From NCBI GenBank assembly GCA_905221605.1, contig CAJNDS010002635.1:315001-379000 (forward strand): a DNA stretch of 64,000 nt. Direction: 5' to 3'. The notes below the pieces were generated by a model, which did no database searches, was not told where the DNA came from, and saw nothing but the letters and a program-made list of their open reading frames with translations. Below, piece by piece: positions 33,201-44,100 of the stretch (position 1 is the stretch's first letter; every line of letters starts with the position of its first letter). The stretch comes from Symbiodinium natans (taxonomy: Eukaryota; Sar; Dinophyceae; Suessiales; Symbiodiniaceae). The translations under genes were made by a program, and so were the position numbers.

Positions 33201-36200
33201 TTCTCTTTGCCTTATTTTTGCACCTCCCTCTCCTGTCTTAATTTCTCTTCCACTCTTTTTTCCATTGCTCTTCCCATAATATTGCATTCCTTTTGATAAC
33301 TCACAGGAAATTAAAATGGCCTCCTTGTTGTCTCTTTCCCTTCTCTCCTTCTGTTTCCTTTTAATTTTAACTGATAAAACACAAGAAAGGAGCTTGTAAA
33401 ATCAAGCAGTGGAAGGGTAAGCAGAAGGTGACTCCTTGTGCGTGGACCTTTGCCGTACTTCACCATACCCCTCTTTTCGGCCTATCTCTTCGGCTCTTTT
33501 CCTAACCCTTCTTCTTTTCATCTTTCTTTTTGTTTTTCTCATTTCGAAAAGACAGAGGGAACGGAGAGATAAGGGAGAGAGGATAGATAAAGAAGAGTAC
33601 CATCTTCTTTGCGCCTTGTTTTATCTCTCTTCTATTCTTTTCTTGGCTCTTCCCATGAAAATCGTGTTCCTCTTATCTTTCCCTCCTTCTCTCCCTTCTC
33701 TTCTCCTCACGAGAGCCTTCGACTTTAGGATTGAGGAGAAAAAGAGAAGAGAAAAGAGGAACTACCTGGTTCTTGTTCCTGAGGCCTCCATAGTACGACT
33801 GACGTGACAGCAGCGTACCCTCGTGGAAACGTGTATGGCTATAAGAAAACCCGAGTCCCAGCTTCCAAATAGACCCTATTTAAAGCCACCCACGGGGGGG
33901 GGGGGTAGGGGGGAGGGGGGGGGGGCCCGCCGGGGCTGAATCATATATATATATATATATATTTCAAAGATATAATACGAGAAGAATGAAATAATCAAAT
34001 GATAGACGAATGGAATATTGGAATAATAGAATACAGAACAAGAGAGTAGTAGACTACTAGAATGATTGAAGACTTGAATACCAAAATGAGAAACTAGTCG
34101 AAAACTACTGACATAAATATACAAATATAGTGTTAATATGGTAATAGAATAAATTATATGAAAGTAGAATCATCCCGACTAGCTGCACACTGGACTCCCT
34201 GGACACGGGTAAGGCTAGGGCCGACCATTCACGGCTTCTAAGTCTGACAGCCCCAACTGCACATCGGGGTCCAAATCGCATTCGCACGGGTCGACGTAGC
34301 CTGCCATGCTGAAGTTGGTGGAGTTGGGGTGTAGGGTTTAGGGTTTAGGTTTTAGGTTTTAGGGTTAGGGTTTAGGGTTTAGGGTTTAGGGAGTTCTGAG
34401 CAAGGTGAGAATTGAAAGTGAGCTCGGGGATGTGGGGGATGGACTCAGAAGTGGCTCCAGACTCTTTTGAACATCACAAGAGATGCCGAAACATGAGGCT
34501 GCCGAGGAGCACCAGGCTTGCTTGCACCAGTCCTGAGACGGGTTTAGGGTTTAGGGTGTTTAGGAATTCAGGGTGTTTCGGGGGTGTTTAGGGTTTAGGG
34601 TGTTTAGGGTTTAGGGTGCTTAGGGTTCAGGGGCCATTCAGGGTGAGATCAAGAGGAGATTCCCAACCCTCCCCCAGCGGGCCTCGGTCGACCCGAAAAC
34701 CCTGATTGCCAGGCTACAAAGCCCTGCAAACCCCCAAACCCTAAACCATAAACCCTCAACCTAACCGTAAACCTAAATTATAAACCCTAAACCCTACACC
34801 CTAAACCTTCTCAAACCTTCCCAAACCCTACTTTCCCAAACTGAACACAAACCCCATCCCTTGGGATGGCGCCCAGCCCAACCTCCTCCAATCACTGCGC
34901 AGCTTGGCTCACAAGTGCTAGGAATGCCAAGCATGGGGCAAGCTAAACCCTAAACCCTAAACACTAAACCCTAAACCAACAAAATTGTGGGGCGAGAACG
35001 GTGTTCCCACGAATGTTGGTATAGTGGACCAAAGTGGTCATCCTATATGTTTGGCTGCAGGATGCACGCGCAGCGCTTATGGTTTCAGCGGCCCGTACCG
35101 GCTGTCCAAGCGAACGCGAAGGAGGCAATCTTGCAATGCTACGTTGATTGAACTGACCATGGCTCATCTAATAGAGCAACGACGTCAGTTGCTACGCTCT
35201 CGGTTACCCTAAACCTATATTTCTTGGGTGCCATGAACCCCGTAGAGCCCATTCAAGCTCGGGCTTTTTGTAGTGTTCCCGTGCTGTGGACAGTTCCAGA
35301 GAGTGATTGGGCCTTCTTCACACCAAGGGGTTTAGGGCCCCAAGGCTGAACCCTAGGGTTTAGGGTTTAGGGTTTAGGGTTCAGGGTTCCCTACACCCTA
35401 CATCCACTCAACCCGGAATCAAAGCCAAGGGCCCCACACTTCGGATTTGAAACTCCCAGAGTTCGCAAGACCGAAGATGCACAATGAGGGCTTTAGGGGT
35501 TTTAGCTTGTTTTTAAAGGTTTAAGGGGTTTTGGAGGTTTTAGGGGCTTTAAGGGTTTGTGGGGGTTGAGGGGTTTAGTGGTTTAGGAGTGGTTTAGGGG
35601 TTGAAGGGGTTTAAGGGCTTAAGGGGCGTTCGGGGCTTAGGGCGGTCTAGGGGTTCAGGGTTTAGGGGTAATTCAAGTCAGACAGAGACAGAGTGATTGT
35701 GAATACCTGGGAGCCGACAAAGGTGTATGAGCCATAAACCAGGTACCAGCATTTTCGCGCGTGGGGGCGGGGGAGTGGGTGGAGGGGCGGATTGGCCACC
35801 AACAACCTGCGCGTGCCAGGCGTGAGTCTCTTGAAACATGTGATGCAAAGCTTGCACGGCTCGGTGGCAAACTCTAAGCCCTAAGGGTTTAGGGTTTAGG
35901 GTTGCAGGGGTTTAGGGTTGCAAGGGTTTCGGGTAACTGAGGCAAGGGGCCGCTTCTGAGTGCTCCAGACTGATCCACAACAACCAGGATGGGCTAGTGG
36001 GCCCCTATAATCCCCCTAACCAACCTTTAGCCCTTTAAAGGGCCGTTTAAGGGGTTATAGCCCTTTAAAGGGCCTTTTAAGGGGTCATAGCCCTTTAAAG
36101 GGCCTTTTAAGGGGTTATAGGGTATAAGAGCCCATGCAGGAAGACAACCAAGCGATGCCGAGCGTCGGCAGGCTTGTCACCGGTGCAATCCTGACTCGCG

Positions 36201-39200
36201 GATGCTCGGACATCAAAAGCAGCAAAACCCAAAACCCCTAAACCCCTAAAACCACCAAACCCCCCATTTACAAAATGTTCCTAGATATGATCCTCTTCAG
36301 CCCAACAAGGGGAACAACTACATATCCCTAAACCCTAAACCCCCACAACCCCCCAAAACCCTCAATCCCTTAGCCTTTTAAACCCAATAAGGGCAGAATA
36401 TATAATATCCCCAACCCAAAACCCAAAACCCTAAACCCCCAAACCCCTCAACCTTATGGGATGACACACTTCAGACTTCAGACTGCGATTCGAGGCGCAG
36501 GGTGGGTCTTGGCGTCCCAGGACTCACAGGTGGCGCCCGTGTCCGTAGGATACTGGACCCTTGGCTTCTGCAGGGTTTAGGGTTTAGGGTTTAGGGTTAG
36601 GGTTTAGGGTTTCGGGTTTAGGGTTTAGGGATTATGGGAACAAGTATGGAAACACCGGCTTGGAGCATAGTGCCACCCTAAGACCTAAAACCCTAACCCC
36701 CAAACCCCAAACCCTAAACCCCAAACCCTAAACCCCATGGCCGCAAAGTCGCTCCTTCTTGTTCAGGGTGATGTTGACAGTTCCTGGGGCGCCCTCGTAG
36801 CCAACGCAGCGGCAGCTCGCCTGCGCAGGGGATGAGCCGCGACTATCCCCGGGGCTGAGGAGTCCGAGGCTCTTCCGAGCCATGCTCTAGCTGGCTTGAG
36901 GTTTAGGGTGTAGGGTTTAGGGTTTAAGGTTTGGGGTTTAGGGTTTAAAGGGGTTTCGGGGATGACTCCTTGCCCCACTTCTTCTCATCCGGCTTCTTCT
37001 CGCACACTCCGTTGGCCTCCTGGACTGTTCGGGCTCCGTGGTCTAGGGGTTTAGGGTTCAGGGTTTAGGGATGCACCGGAGGCAGCCACGACGCACTGGC
37101 ACCTGCAAAAGGATGCCCCACATGTGCACACTCGCCGATATAGCCCTCCAAAGGGATGCATGCAATCTCAAACTGAATCCTCGATGGTCATCTCCTGAAA
37201 TATGGTCTCTTTTGGGGTCCTCTTTGGGAGGCGGCCCCTCAAAAAGGGACCCTAAATTAGAGAACTGACAAGGTCATATTTCCACGATCATGGGTTAGCT
37301 TGAATTAGGCTTCATATCCCTAAGTAGCCTTGATTCTGGGGGCAGCAACTCTGGGGTAGTATAGAGGGGGGTAGTCGGGGAACTAAAGGGATTATGTAAG
37401 GGTTATAAAGGGTTATGTAGTCCCTTGTAGGGGGGTCCCTCCTTCTATCCCTTAATGTGATTGTTTCAGACTGCTGTGTGCATCCTGGTTCTTCTTCTTG
37501 GTCTCCGCGTCCAGCCAGTAGTCCTTGCCTCCATTGACGCACAGGTAAACATGTCTCAATGCCGCCCTAAACCCTAAACCCTAAACCCTAAACCCTAAAC
37601 CCGAAACCCTAAACCCTAAACCCTAAACCCGGAGAGCTCTGAAAACTCTTGCAAGCCCTCCTCCGCCCCCTGAAAACCCTAAGCCCCATAGAGCTGGGCC
37701 TCCGCAAGTCACGTAGGAATACCAGATGCCCTTGCCCTGGTAGCTGGCATTGGGCAAGTAGCCTGGTTTAGGGTTTAGGGTTTAGGGTTAAGGGCTTAGG
37801 GTTTAGGGTTTAGGGTTTCGGGTGCCTGGGCTGCGGGTCTTCCCAAGATGCTTCCGAAAAAGAAGTGAATGGATTGAGCAAAAAAACAAAGCTTCCGAAT
37901 TTTCATGCAATGGAGAAAACACTGGGGGTGGGGGGGGGGGGCTCTGTAGATTACAATCCCCAGTTTTGGGGTCCCCATCAGCATACGGCATGTTGAAGGT
38001 ACACCACCCCTCCACAAGGGAACCATCTTTTCTTACAGAAACAGAGAGAACAAAGAGAACAGCTCCCCCCAAAACCGCCAAAACCGCCAAAACAGCCAAA
38101 CAACCAAAACCCTAAACCCTAAACCCTAAACCCTAAACCCCCTTCAAACGAAGCGATTCAGGGAGGCCGTGGAGCTTCCCGACTTCGTAGGGGGCACATC
38201 GAGGTCGCAGTTGCAGGGGTCCACCTGAAGCCACGAGAGGAGCCGTGGGTTTAGGGTTTAGGGTTTAGGGTTTAGGATTTAGGGTTTAATTAGGGTTCAG
38301 GGTTTAGGGTTTGGGGTTTCAGTTGCAGGGGTCCACCCGAAGCGGAGACTCGACTCAACTGGGCTCCGTTTACCTACTGCTTCGGGGGTTCTGCCCTACA
38401 TTTCGGGGTGATAACCTACTACACAGGTAAGCCCGTTGTGAGAAGCTCGGACCTCTCGACTTAGTCTGTGCAGGACATCTTGCACTTTGCACTGAGTCCG
38501 CCACGTAGCAGAAGGGCTCGGCGCCTGACCAAAACTGCCAAGAACTTCACCCCATGGGGAACCAACGAGGCAACTACCAGGATCAGAAGGGTATAGGGTT
38601 TAGGGTCTAAGCCTCTAGGGTCCATAAGGCCCTAGGGTTTAGGGTTTAGGGTTTAGGGTTAGGGTTTCGGGTTCTTGGCATGCTTCCAGGGCACACCAGC
38701 CGTTGTCGGCACCTGCCGAACACCATTCTCCAATGCGTGCAAGCGGTTGGGATCCCAGACCAAACCCTACCTTGGGGACGAAATGAACCTTTTAATGGTT
38801 TATGGCCCCTATACCTTAATAGGAATTAATTACAGTAGTCAGGGTATAATGACACCAATTTTAGAGTTCATTTGGTCCCCAAGGTCTAAACCCCGATGAC
38901 CCTGGAAAACCAGATAAGCCCTTAGGGGGTTAGGGTGTAAGACTTAAGATTTATAGGGTTTAGGCACAAAGACCCATAGACCATATGAGCCTTAAAGATC
39001 TCGAAGTCCGATAAGCCCTGTGAGGCTTCGAGCCCCTACAAACAAACCTCAAATAAAGTCGAGTAAACACTACAAACCTTGGGGACCACATGACCCCCAT
39101 AACTAAGGTCACAAACCCTATACTCCTACAATCCCTAGTAACTAAGGTGTCCGAACCACGAACCCCCTAAACCCCTAAACAGCTAAACCCTTATATCCCT

Positions 39201-40785
39201 TAGCTCCTAAACCTCTAAACCCTTTTGGGCTTCGTTTGGTCCTAAACCCTAAACCCTAAACCCTAAACCCTATAAACCCTCCAGTTCTTGTGCCCCATGG
39301 ACCTGGCTTCTGCCCGGGCATGCAGAAGGCCTTGTTGCGCTTGTTGTCCTGCGGTAGGCTTTTGAGGGGCCGTTTCTTAGGGTTTTGTATAGGGTTTGTA
39401 GGGCTGTTTTAGGGTTTTTTTTAATAGTGTGTTGTAGGGCTTTGAGGGTTTGCAGTGTTTGCAGGGTTTTAGACGGTTTATAGGGGCATTTAGGGGTTTT
39501 CTAGGTTTTTCGGGTTCAGGGGTTAGGGTTCCTTAGCGACGGAACTTTTTGCCCAGCATCGCTTAATCTGTTTCCCCGAATCATCTCCCCGAAACCAGCG
39601 CAATACCAAGCCTGCCTGGAAGTAGGGAAGGTTGGGGTCAATGCTGAGGTCGAGGGGTGCTGAGTTCCAGAATCAAACTGCGCAACAGACCCCCCCACTG
39701 GTTTCAGCATTTCGGGGCAGCGGACGACTCCTACTTCTTGCAGGAAGTGTCAAGAGCAGGTGACCAGGTGACCCGCAAACAGCAGGAACCTTCTTGACCC
39801 CACACCGGCAGCAGCTAAGGGCAGCGGTCGATGCTACTTGTGGGACTCTATTAACGTACAGGTTAGTAGTAACTACCCTGAATTTGTAGGTATAGCCCAT
39901 AAAACCTTAAACCCTAAACCCTAAACCCTAAACCCTAAACCCATATCCCTAAACCCTAAACCGAACCCTAAACCCTAAGAAAAGAGGGCCCCAGCTAGTT
40001 ATGCTTCCACGCCGAGCTTCCCAAGCAGCGCAGCGCGCGCCGAAGTCGGCGGGGTAGTCTGCCGTCGCGTTCCTGGAGCGTTTAGGGTTTAGGGTTCAGG
40101 GTTTAGGGTTCAGGGTTTAGGGTTTAGGCCCGAGAATGGGTCTGATCAGTCTGTGGGTGCATTGCTGGGCAGCACGTGGGCAGTTCTGTAAATTCGGGTC
40201 CCCTTGTTGCGTCCCCTACATAATGCAGCGCCCTTAGAAGAACCACCCCCCTGAAGAGGGACCCTGAACCCCAAACCCTAAACTTCGGCCCTAAACCCTA
40301 AACCCTAAACCCTAAACCCTAAACCCTAAACCTTAAACCCTAAACCCTAAACCCTAAACCCTAGTCATTTTAGGGTTTCCATAGGGGTTTTTCGGGGGCC
40401 CTGGGAGGGATTTTGAGGTCGTGCCGGCCAAAGTGCGAGGAGATCTTCACCTCGGTGGTGCCCTCCATGCCCAGGACCCCGACGCACGGGCACTTGGGGT
40501 TCCCGAAGTCGAAGTTGGATCCTGTGGTAGGTGGGAATGCTTGAACTAAATGAGTAATTGCAATAGAAACACGTCTAGTAACAGAATGCTATAGTAATTG
40601 CAGTAGTAACAGTAATTAACATATAAGAGCAAGGAAATACACAAGAATAAGACTAAGAATCTAAATACGACTTTAAACACCTTATGGGCCTTTGCCGTGC
40701 TCTCTGCTTCAAAAGAGCCTGATGGGGCATGGATGACGATGCCGTGGGCCGAGGCCGCCAGAATCGCTGCGAGGGTCTGCTTCAT
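24035..40785 (-). CDS. secreted cysteine-rich two-module protein
   Basis: ATG at 40783-40785 opens a signal-peptide-like exon (MKQTLAAILAASAHG). Module 1 exons: 40429-40521 (KCPCVGVLGMEG), 40018-40058 (YPADFGARCAAWE), 39294-39348 (AFCMPGQKPGPW), 38505-38534 (EPFCY), 38179-38224 (VDPCNCDLDVPP), about 37700-37762 (YQGKGIWYSYVTC). Linkers: 37485-37528, 36969-37019. Module 2: 36753-36820 (SCRCVGYEGAPG), 36499-36559 (YPTDTGATCESWD), 36167-36190 (DCTGDKPA), 34511-34532 (DWCKQAW), 34272-34300 (YVDPCECDL), 24363-24406 (DVPPKTSTYLPDGM), 24035-24169 (NGKPVYFSYATCG). The two modules match motif by motif. This resembles a Cys-rich extracellular family I recall from dinoflagellates; function unknown. All module 2 junctions keep phase; the first donor and 39294-to-38505 are unresolved. 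The intron 34271-24407 is about 9.9 kb and repeat-filled. Confidence 0.7.
24230..24300 (+). repeat. (CAGCAT)n-(CAT)n microsatellite
   Basis: CAGCATCAGCATCAG then about 15 CAT units, inside the intron between the last two cysteine-rich exons. Confidence 0.95.
24575..24930 (-). repeat. CCCTAAA/CCCTAAAA arrays, duplicated block
   Basis: Two related blocks, each ending AACCCCCAACCACACCACAGGGGGGG (around 24727-24760 and 24912-24946, quoted in part), so the array and its tail have been duplicated together. Confidence 0.85.
24975..25105. mobile_element. MITE-like element, family 3
   Basis: Inverted ends: TAAATAGGGTCTATTTGGAAG and CTTCCAAATAGACCCTATTTTA surround a core with CCCCAAAACGTATACTTATT. 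A second copy is at 26342-26480, and a single end (CTTCCAAATAGACCCTATTT) is at 33860-33880. Confidence 0.75.
26045..26310. repeat. GGCTCGATTTGGCCAAATTTTGCC inverted-repeat block
   Basis: Repeated hairpins built from GCTCGATTTGGCCAAATTTT and its complement, with GGGCAGCCTCCGGGCAAAA loops. Confidence 0.9.
26342..26480. mobile_element. MITE-like element, family 3
   Basis: Same TAAATAGGGTCTATTTGG ... CCAAATAGACCCTATTTTA structure and CCAAAACGTATACTTATT core as the copy at 24975-25105. Confidence 0.75.
27080..27800. repeat. second GGCTCGATTTGGCC hairpin array
   Basis: Nine or so hairpins of about 75-80 bp, each pairing GCTCGATTTGGCCAAATTTT with AAAATTTGGCCAAATCGAGC, joined by spacers such as GCGCATTTCTCATCGC and TTTAAACTATCGCG. 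Long frames on both strands (about 230 codons) are artefacts of the repeat. Confidence 0.9.
29176..31205 (+). repeat. 57-59 bp tandem array, about 34 copies
   Basis: Unit core CATCGCAAGCCCTGGTCCC then TAAGATTTTGGG and TTTTTGCTCCAAAGAG. Units differ at a few positions and in two alternating types (GGGTTCAATT / GGGGCCCAG), suggesting a dimeric higher-order unit. Confidence 0.95.
31206..33640. repeat. CT-rich direct repeat, three copies
   Basis: A block of about 0.6 kb starting CTTTTAACTGATAAAACACA at about 31234 recurs almost identically from about 32148, and a diverged third copy starts near 33358. Strong C/T bias on the plus strand (CTCTTCTCTTC); the open frames are low complexity and no gene is called. 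It sits inside the 9.9-kb intron of the cysteine-rich gene. Confidence 0.8.
33890..33962. repeat. G tracts and (AT)n
   Basis: GGGGGGGGGGTAGGGGGG-type run followed by TATATATATATATATATAT. Confidence 0.9.
34540..36160. other. intron of cysteine-rich gene, mixed unique and telomere-like DNA
   Basis: This stretch lies between exons 36167-36190 and 34511-34532. It holds scattered TTTAGGG/CCCTAAA units and AGGGGTTT variants (35485-35670). Unique segments with open frames occur at 34985-35210 and 35690-35870; no exon could be assigned. Confidence 0.45.
36026..36122. repeat. CCCTTTAAAGGG palindromic triple repeat
   Basis: A unit of about 30 bp, ATAGCCCTTTAAAGGGCC plus TTTTAAGGGG, occurs three times in tandem; each unit contains the 12-bp palindrome CCCTTTAAAGGG. 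Confidence 0.9.
37188..37271. mobile_element. MITE-like element, family 4 (partial)
   Basis: GGTCTCTTTTGGGGTCC on the left and AAAAAGGGACCCTAAATTAG then AGAACTGAC on the right. Related copies are at 53968-54066 and 56945-57047. Confidence 0.6.
38208..38337 (+). repeat. TTTAGGG array with exon-edge duplication
   Basis: CAGTTGCAGGGGTCCACC occurs at 38208-38225 (inside the exon encoding VDPCNC) and again at 38320-38337, on either side of a TTTAGGG array. The second copy lies in the intron, so part of the exon was duplicated. Confidence 0.85.
38771..38884. mobile_element. introner family 1 copy
   Basis: CCTTGGGGACGAAATGAACC at one end and GAGTTCATTTGGTCCCCAAGG at the other. A minus-strand open stretch (38690-38770, includes EWCSAGADNGWC) adjoins it and could be a further cysteine-rich exon. 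Confidence 0.8.
39078..39241. mobile_element. introner family 1, expanded copy
   Basis: Begins CCTTGGGGACCACATGACCC and ends GGGCTTCGTTTGGTCC. The centre is enlarged with CCCTAAAC-type sequence. Confidence 0.5.
40262..40365 (-). repeat. CCCTAAA array
   Basis: About 13 units, within the intron between exons 40429-40521 and 40018-40058. Confidence 0.9.
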
Positions 40786-41110
40786 TGCTCACTTAAGGGA
40801 GGAGGGCAGGAACAGCTCAAGGTCTCAGCAGAAGGCCTGGGCTGCTAGCTGCGGGCACGAGCAAAAGCTTCGACTTTTAAGAACCGGCCGGAGGGGGGGG
40901 AGACAATTTTAACAGCAAAAAATGGGGGGGGGGGGGGGGACGATGTGTTCTGAATGAAGTGGCATGTGAGCTGCAATCTTTTTTCTTGCAGATCAGATCA
41001 TGACGAGCCGTGCGTCTCATCTCATCTCCGGAGACCCCTCGGAGCTCCCTTGGGGTCCCTTTACCTCGGCTGCAAGAGTGCAACGCCGACGGCCTGAGAG
41101 CCATCGGCCT
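40785..41110. other. spacer between two minus-strand genes
   Basis: About 325 bp separates the start of the cysteine-rich gene (40785) from the stop of the upstream module gene (41111). It has a G tract at 40924-40939. No TATA box or other promoter motif was identified; dinoflagellate genes are usually trans-spliced, and an acceptor AG for the spliced leader would be expected just upstream of the ATG. Confidence 0.35.
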
Positions 41111-44100
41111 CTAGCCCACCTGTTCTCTGCTGTCCTTTTTGAGGCTTTCAAGAAGTCCAGATGAGCCCTAAACCCTAAACCCTAAACCCTAAACCCTCAA
41201 CCCCAACCACGCAATTTCTGGCAGGCGGCTCCACGTCGAAAGCCACGCCCGACAAGCTGGCCCAGCCCCCGGAATTCCTGGGAGCAAAAGGCTTTGCAGG
41301 GGCTTTGTCCAGGGTTGATAGGGTTTATGGGCCTGGGCAGGGCCTAGGCTTTAGAGTTTAGGGTTTAGGGTTATAGGGCTTAGGGGCAGGGGATGCTGAA
41401 AGAGATGCTGATCACCCGGAGGACTGACCACTGCAAACGATTCCCCTGTCGCAACGACCCCGGAGCATGTTGGCTTTGACATGCTATCGGTCGCTTTTGG
41501 TCACTCAATGCGGTGCAGGAGTATTGCTGAATGCTTCACGCCGAGATGCAAGCTGTAGAAGATGATCTGGCCGTCCGCGCCCACATCGATCCGGTCAATG
41601 TTTTCGTGCTTGTTGGCATCGAAAACCTAAGCCAAGAAACCCTAAACCCTAAACCCGCTCAGCAAGCCGCTGATTCTTGGCAGAAGCCTTGAGACAAAAA
41701 GGCCGATCCCAGGCTCGGGGACCACAGGAACCCTAAAATTGGGAGTCGTAATAACCCTGTCCTACTATAAACCCCCCTGCTAAGGTATATGAACCATAAA
41801 CCCTTTTTCGGGTTCCTTTGGTCCCCAAGGAGATTCAGATGCGCCACCTTCGTCAATACGATCATGAAACGCGATCACACTTGCACTTAGTTGCTGAGTT
41901 CATAAGCTCCAAAAAAGTGTACACTTTCAGTTCTATAGGGGAGTATAGTATCCCAAAAAGTGTAAAGTGTACTCACTCAGCTGGTAAGACTACTCACTCA
42001 CCCTGCCAGGCCCTGAACCCTAGACCCTGAACCCTAAACCCTCAACCCTAAACAAGAAACCCTAAACTCTAAGGACTGAATATGAACATAAAACCACATA
42101 ATGTATACATACATACATATATATATATATGTATGATATTATAAAATGTACATATGTTTTCTTTTCCCGATCTTCCGCCCCGAGCGGCCAGCTTCTTCTT
42201 GGGACGGCAGTCGGAGGGCAACGTCGCCGCGTGGTTGCTGGAGCCTGTTTCGATGAGGCCCTCGAGGATGCAAATGCCACTCACCACCTTTAGGGTGGTT
42301 TAGGGTTTAGGGTTTAGGGTTTAGGGTTCAGGGTTTAGGGTTTAGGGTTTAGGGGACTCAGTTTATAAACCCTATAAAAGGGGCTTTTAGGCATAAGGGT
42401 TTATGGGGCTTTTTGGGTAATACCTTACCCGGGGTTCTAGTCGCATAGGGTCTACGATGCCAATCGTTTGGTCCCCCCCCCCCCCCCCCAAGGCACTCTG
42501 TACTTTGCAGGGGCATAGCCCTTATTGTAGTTGGTCCAGCCATTCCTCAGTCTGTGAATGGCTGTGCCGATTGCATGGCCGGGCAGGCATCCAGGACGGT
42601 CGCACTGAAAACCCTGCATGCTATGTGAACCCTATTATCAACTAACCGTAACACCCTATAGTCTATGAGTATAAACCCTATAAGCCCCGTAAAGTATGAA
42701 CCTTATCAACCCTATAATATGGGCCCTCTAAGCCCGACCCTGTAAACCCTGAAAGCCACGTCTCTGGAGGGGAATGGTGTACCCTGCGATATTCGCGCTG
42801 CTCGGAGAGAAGACGATGCCGCTCAGGCTGATCCAGTGATGCCCGTTGCCTCAGAAAAAACGTGCGCTGGGACGATGCATTGCGTGTGAGGAAGGATTCA
42901 TATTCATAAACAAGCAGCGTTTTGCGTTTTATGAAGCTGTGTGAATCTCAGAGAAAAGAGGAAAGGAATTCATGACACATGTATCCGAGTTGCTCAGGTC
43001 ATTACGTTTTCAAGGCCGAAGAAAACCAAAGCTTATCACTCATGACCCTAAACCCTAAACCCTAAACCCTAAACCCTAAACCCTAAACCCTAAACCCTAA
43101 ACCCTAAACCCTACTGCTGTGATTTGGTTGCGAGGGTCCAGGCAACTAGAAAATGCCACGCGCTGTTCAAGCGATGAAGGAGCGGAGGACGGAACATGTT
43201 TAGGGTTTAGGGTTTAGGGTTTAGGGTTTAGGGTTTAGGGTTTAGGGTTTAGGGTTTAGGGTTTAGGGTTTAGGCTTTAGGGTTTAGGGCCCAAGAAAGG
43301 TGAGGCGTCATCTCTCTTGCTGCTGCGATCTATGGAATCGAAAGATGTAAGTAGTTGATCCAGTACCTGTTCCCCAAGTAACCCTGCATTTTTCCAAACA
43401 CGAACTCCCGAACCCTAAATCCTAAACATAAGCCCTAAACCCTACCTTATAAACCTTACTTACACTACACCTAAAGCCCTATAAGACCTTAAACCCTATA
43501 AACCTTCAACCCTACCCCCTAAACCCGAAACCCTAAACCCCAAAACCCCTAAACCCTAAACCCGAACCCTATAAACCTTCAACCCTAAGCCCCCGGAAGC
43601 AGCCTCCAGCCAGCCAATTGATCCGGCCATCCGCCTCGACGTTGACTCGTGCAGGCCTTTGGACGCAGCTCAGGGGGGCTTTAGGGTTTAGGGATTAGGT
43701 TTTAGGCGCAGATTCTGTGGCGGTGTAGGGTTTGTAGGTACATTCATTGTAGGGTTTGTACGGTTTAGGGTGTTCAGGGTTCTAGGTTCACAGTTTAAGG
43801 CGCAAGAAACGCCCTCCCAGGCGACTGGCACCTTGTGTTGTTTTCTACCCCCCCCCCCCCAGTGTCACACATGCAACAAGCATCCCTAGGGGTCCATGTA
43901 ACTATAGAGTATATACTTGGGCCTTAAAGGGTTCCCACATAGCAGCTTCAGGGCCCAACTATATAAACCCTAAACCCTAAACCCTAAACCCTAAACCCTA
44001 AACCCTATACTATATAGGTCCATGGACCCATAGGGCATGTTGGCATGTAACAGCCTTCCATTTCACGCTCCCGCGGTGGCACACGTCCGTGGACCCAGTG

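Noticed and set aside
31390-33807. ORFs up to 184 codons in the CT-rich region
   Set aside because: Low-complexity Ser/Phe/Leu or Arg/Glu translations; the block is a direct repeat with no exon-like boundaries.
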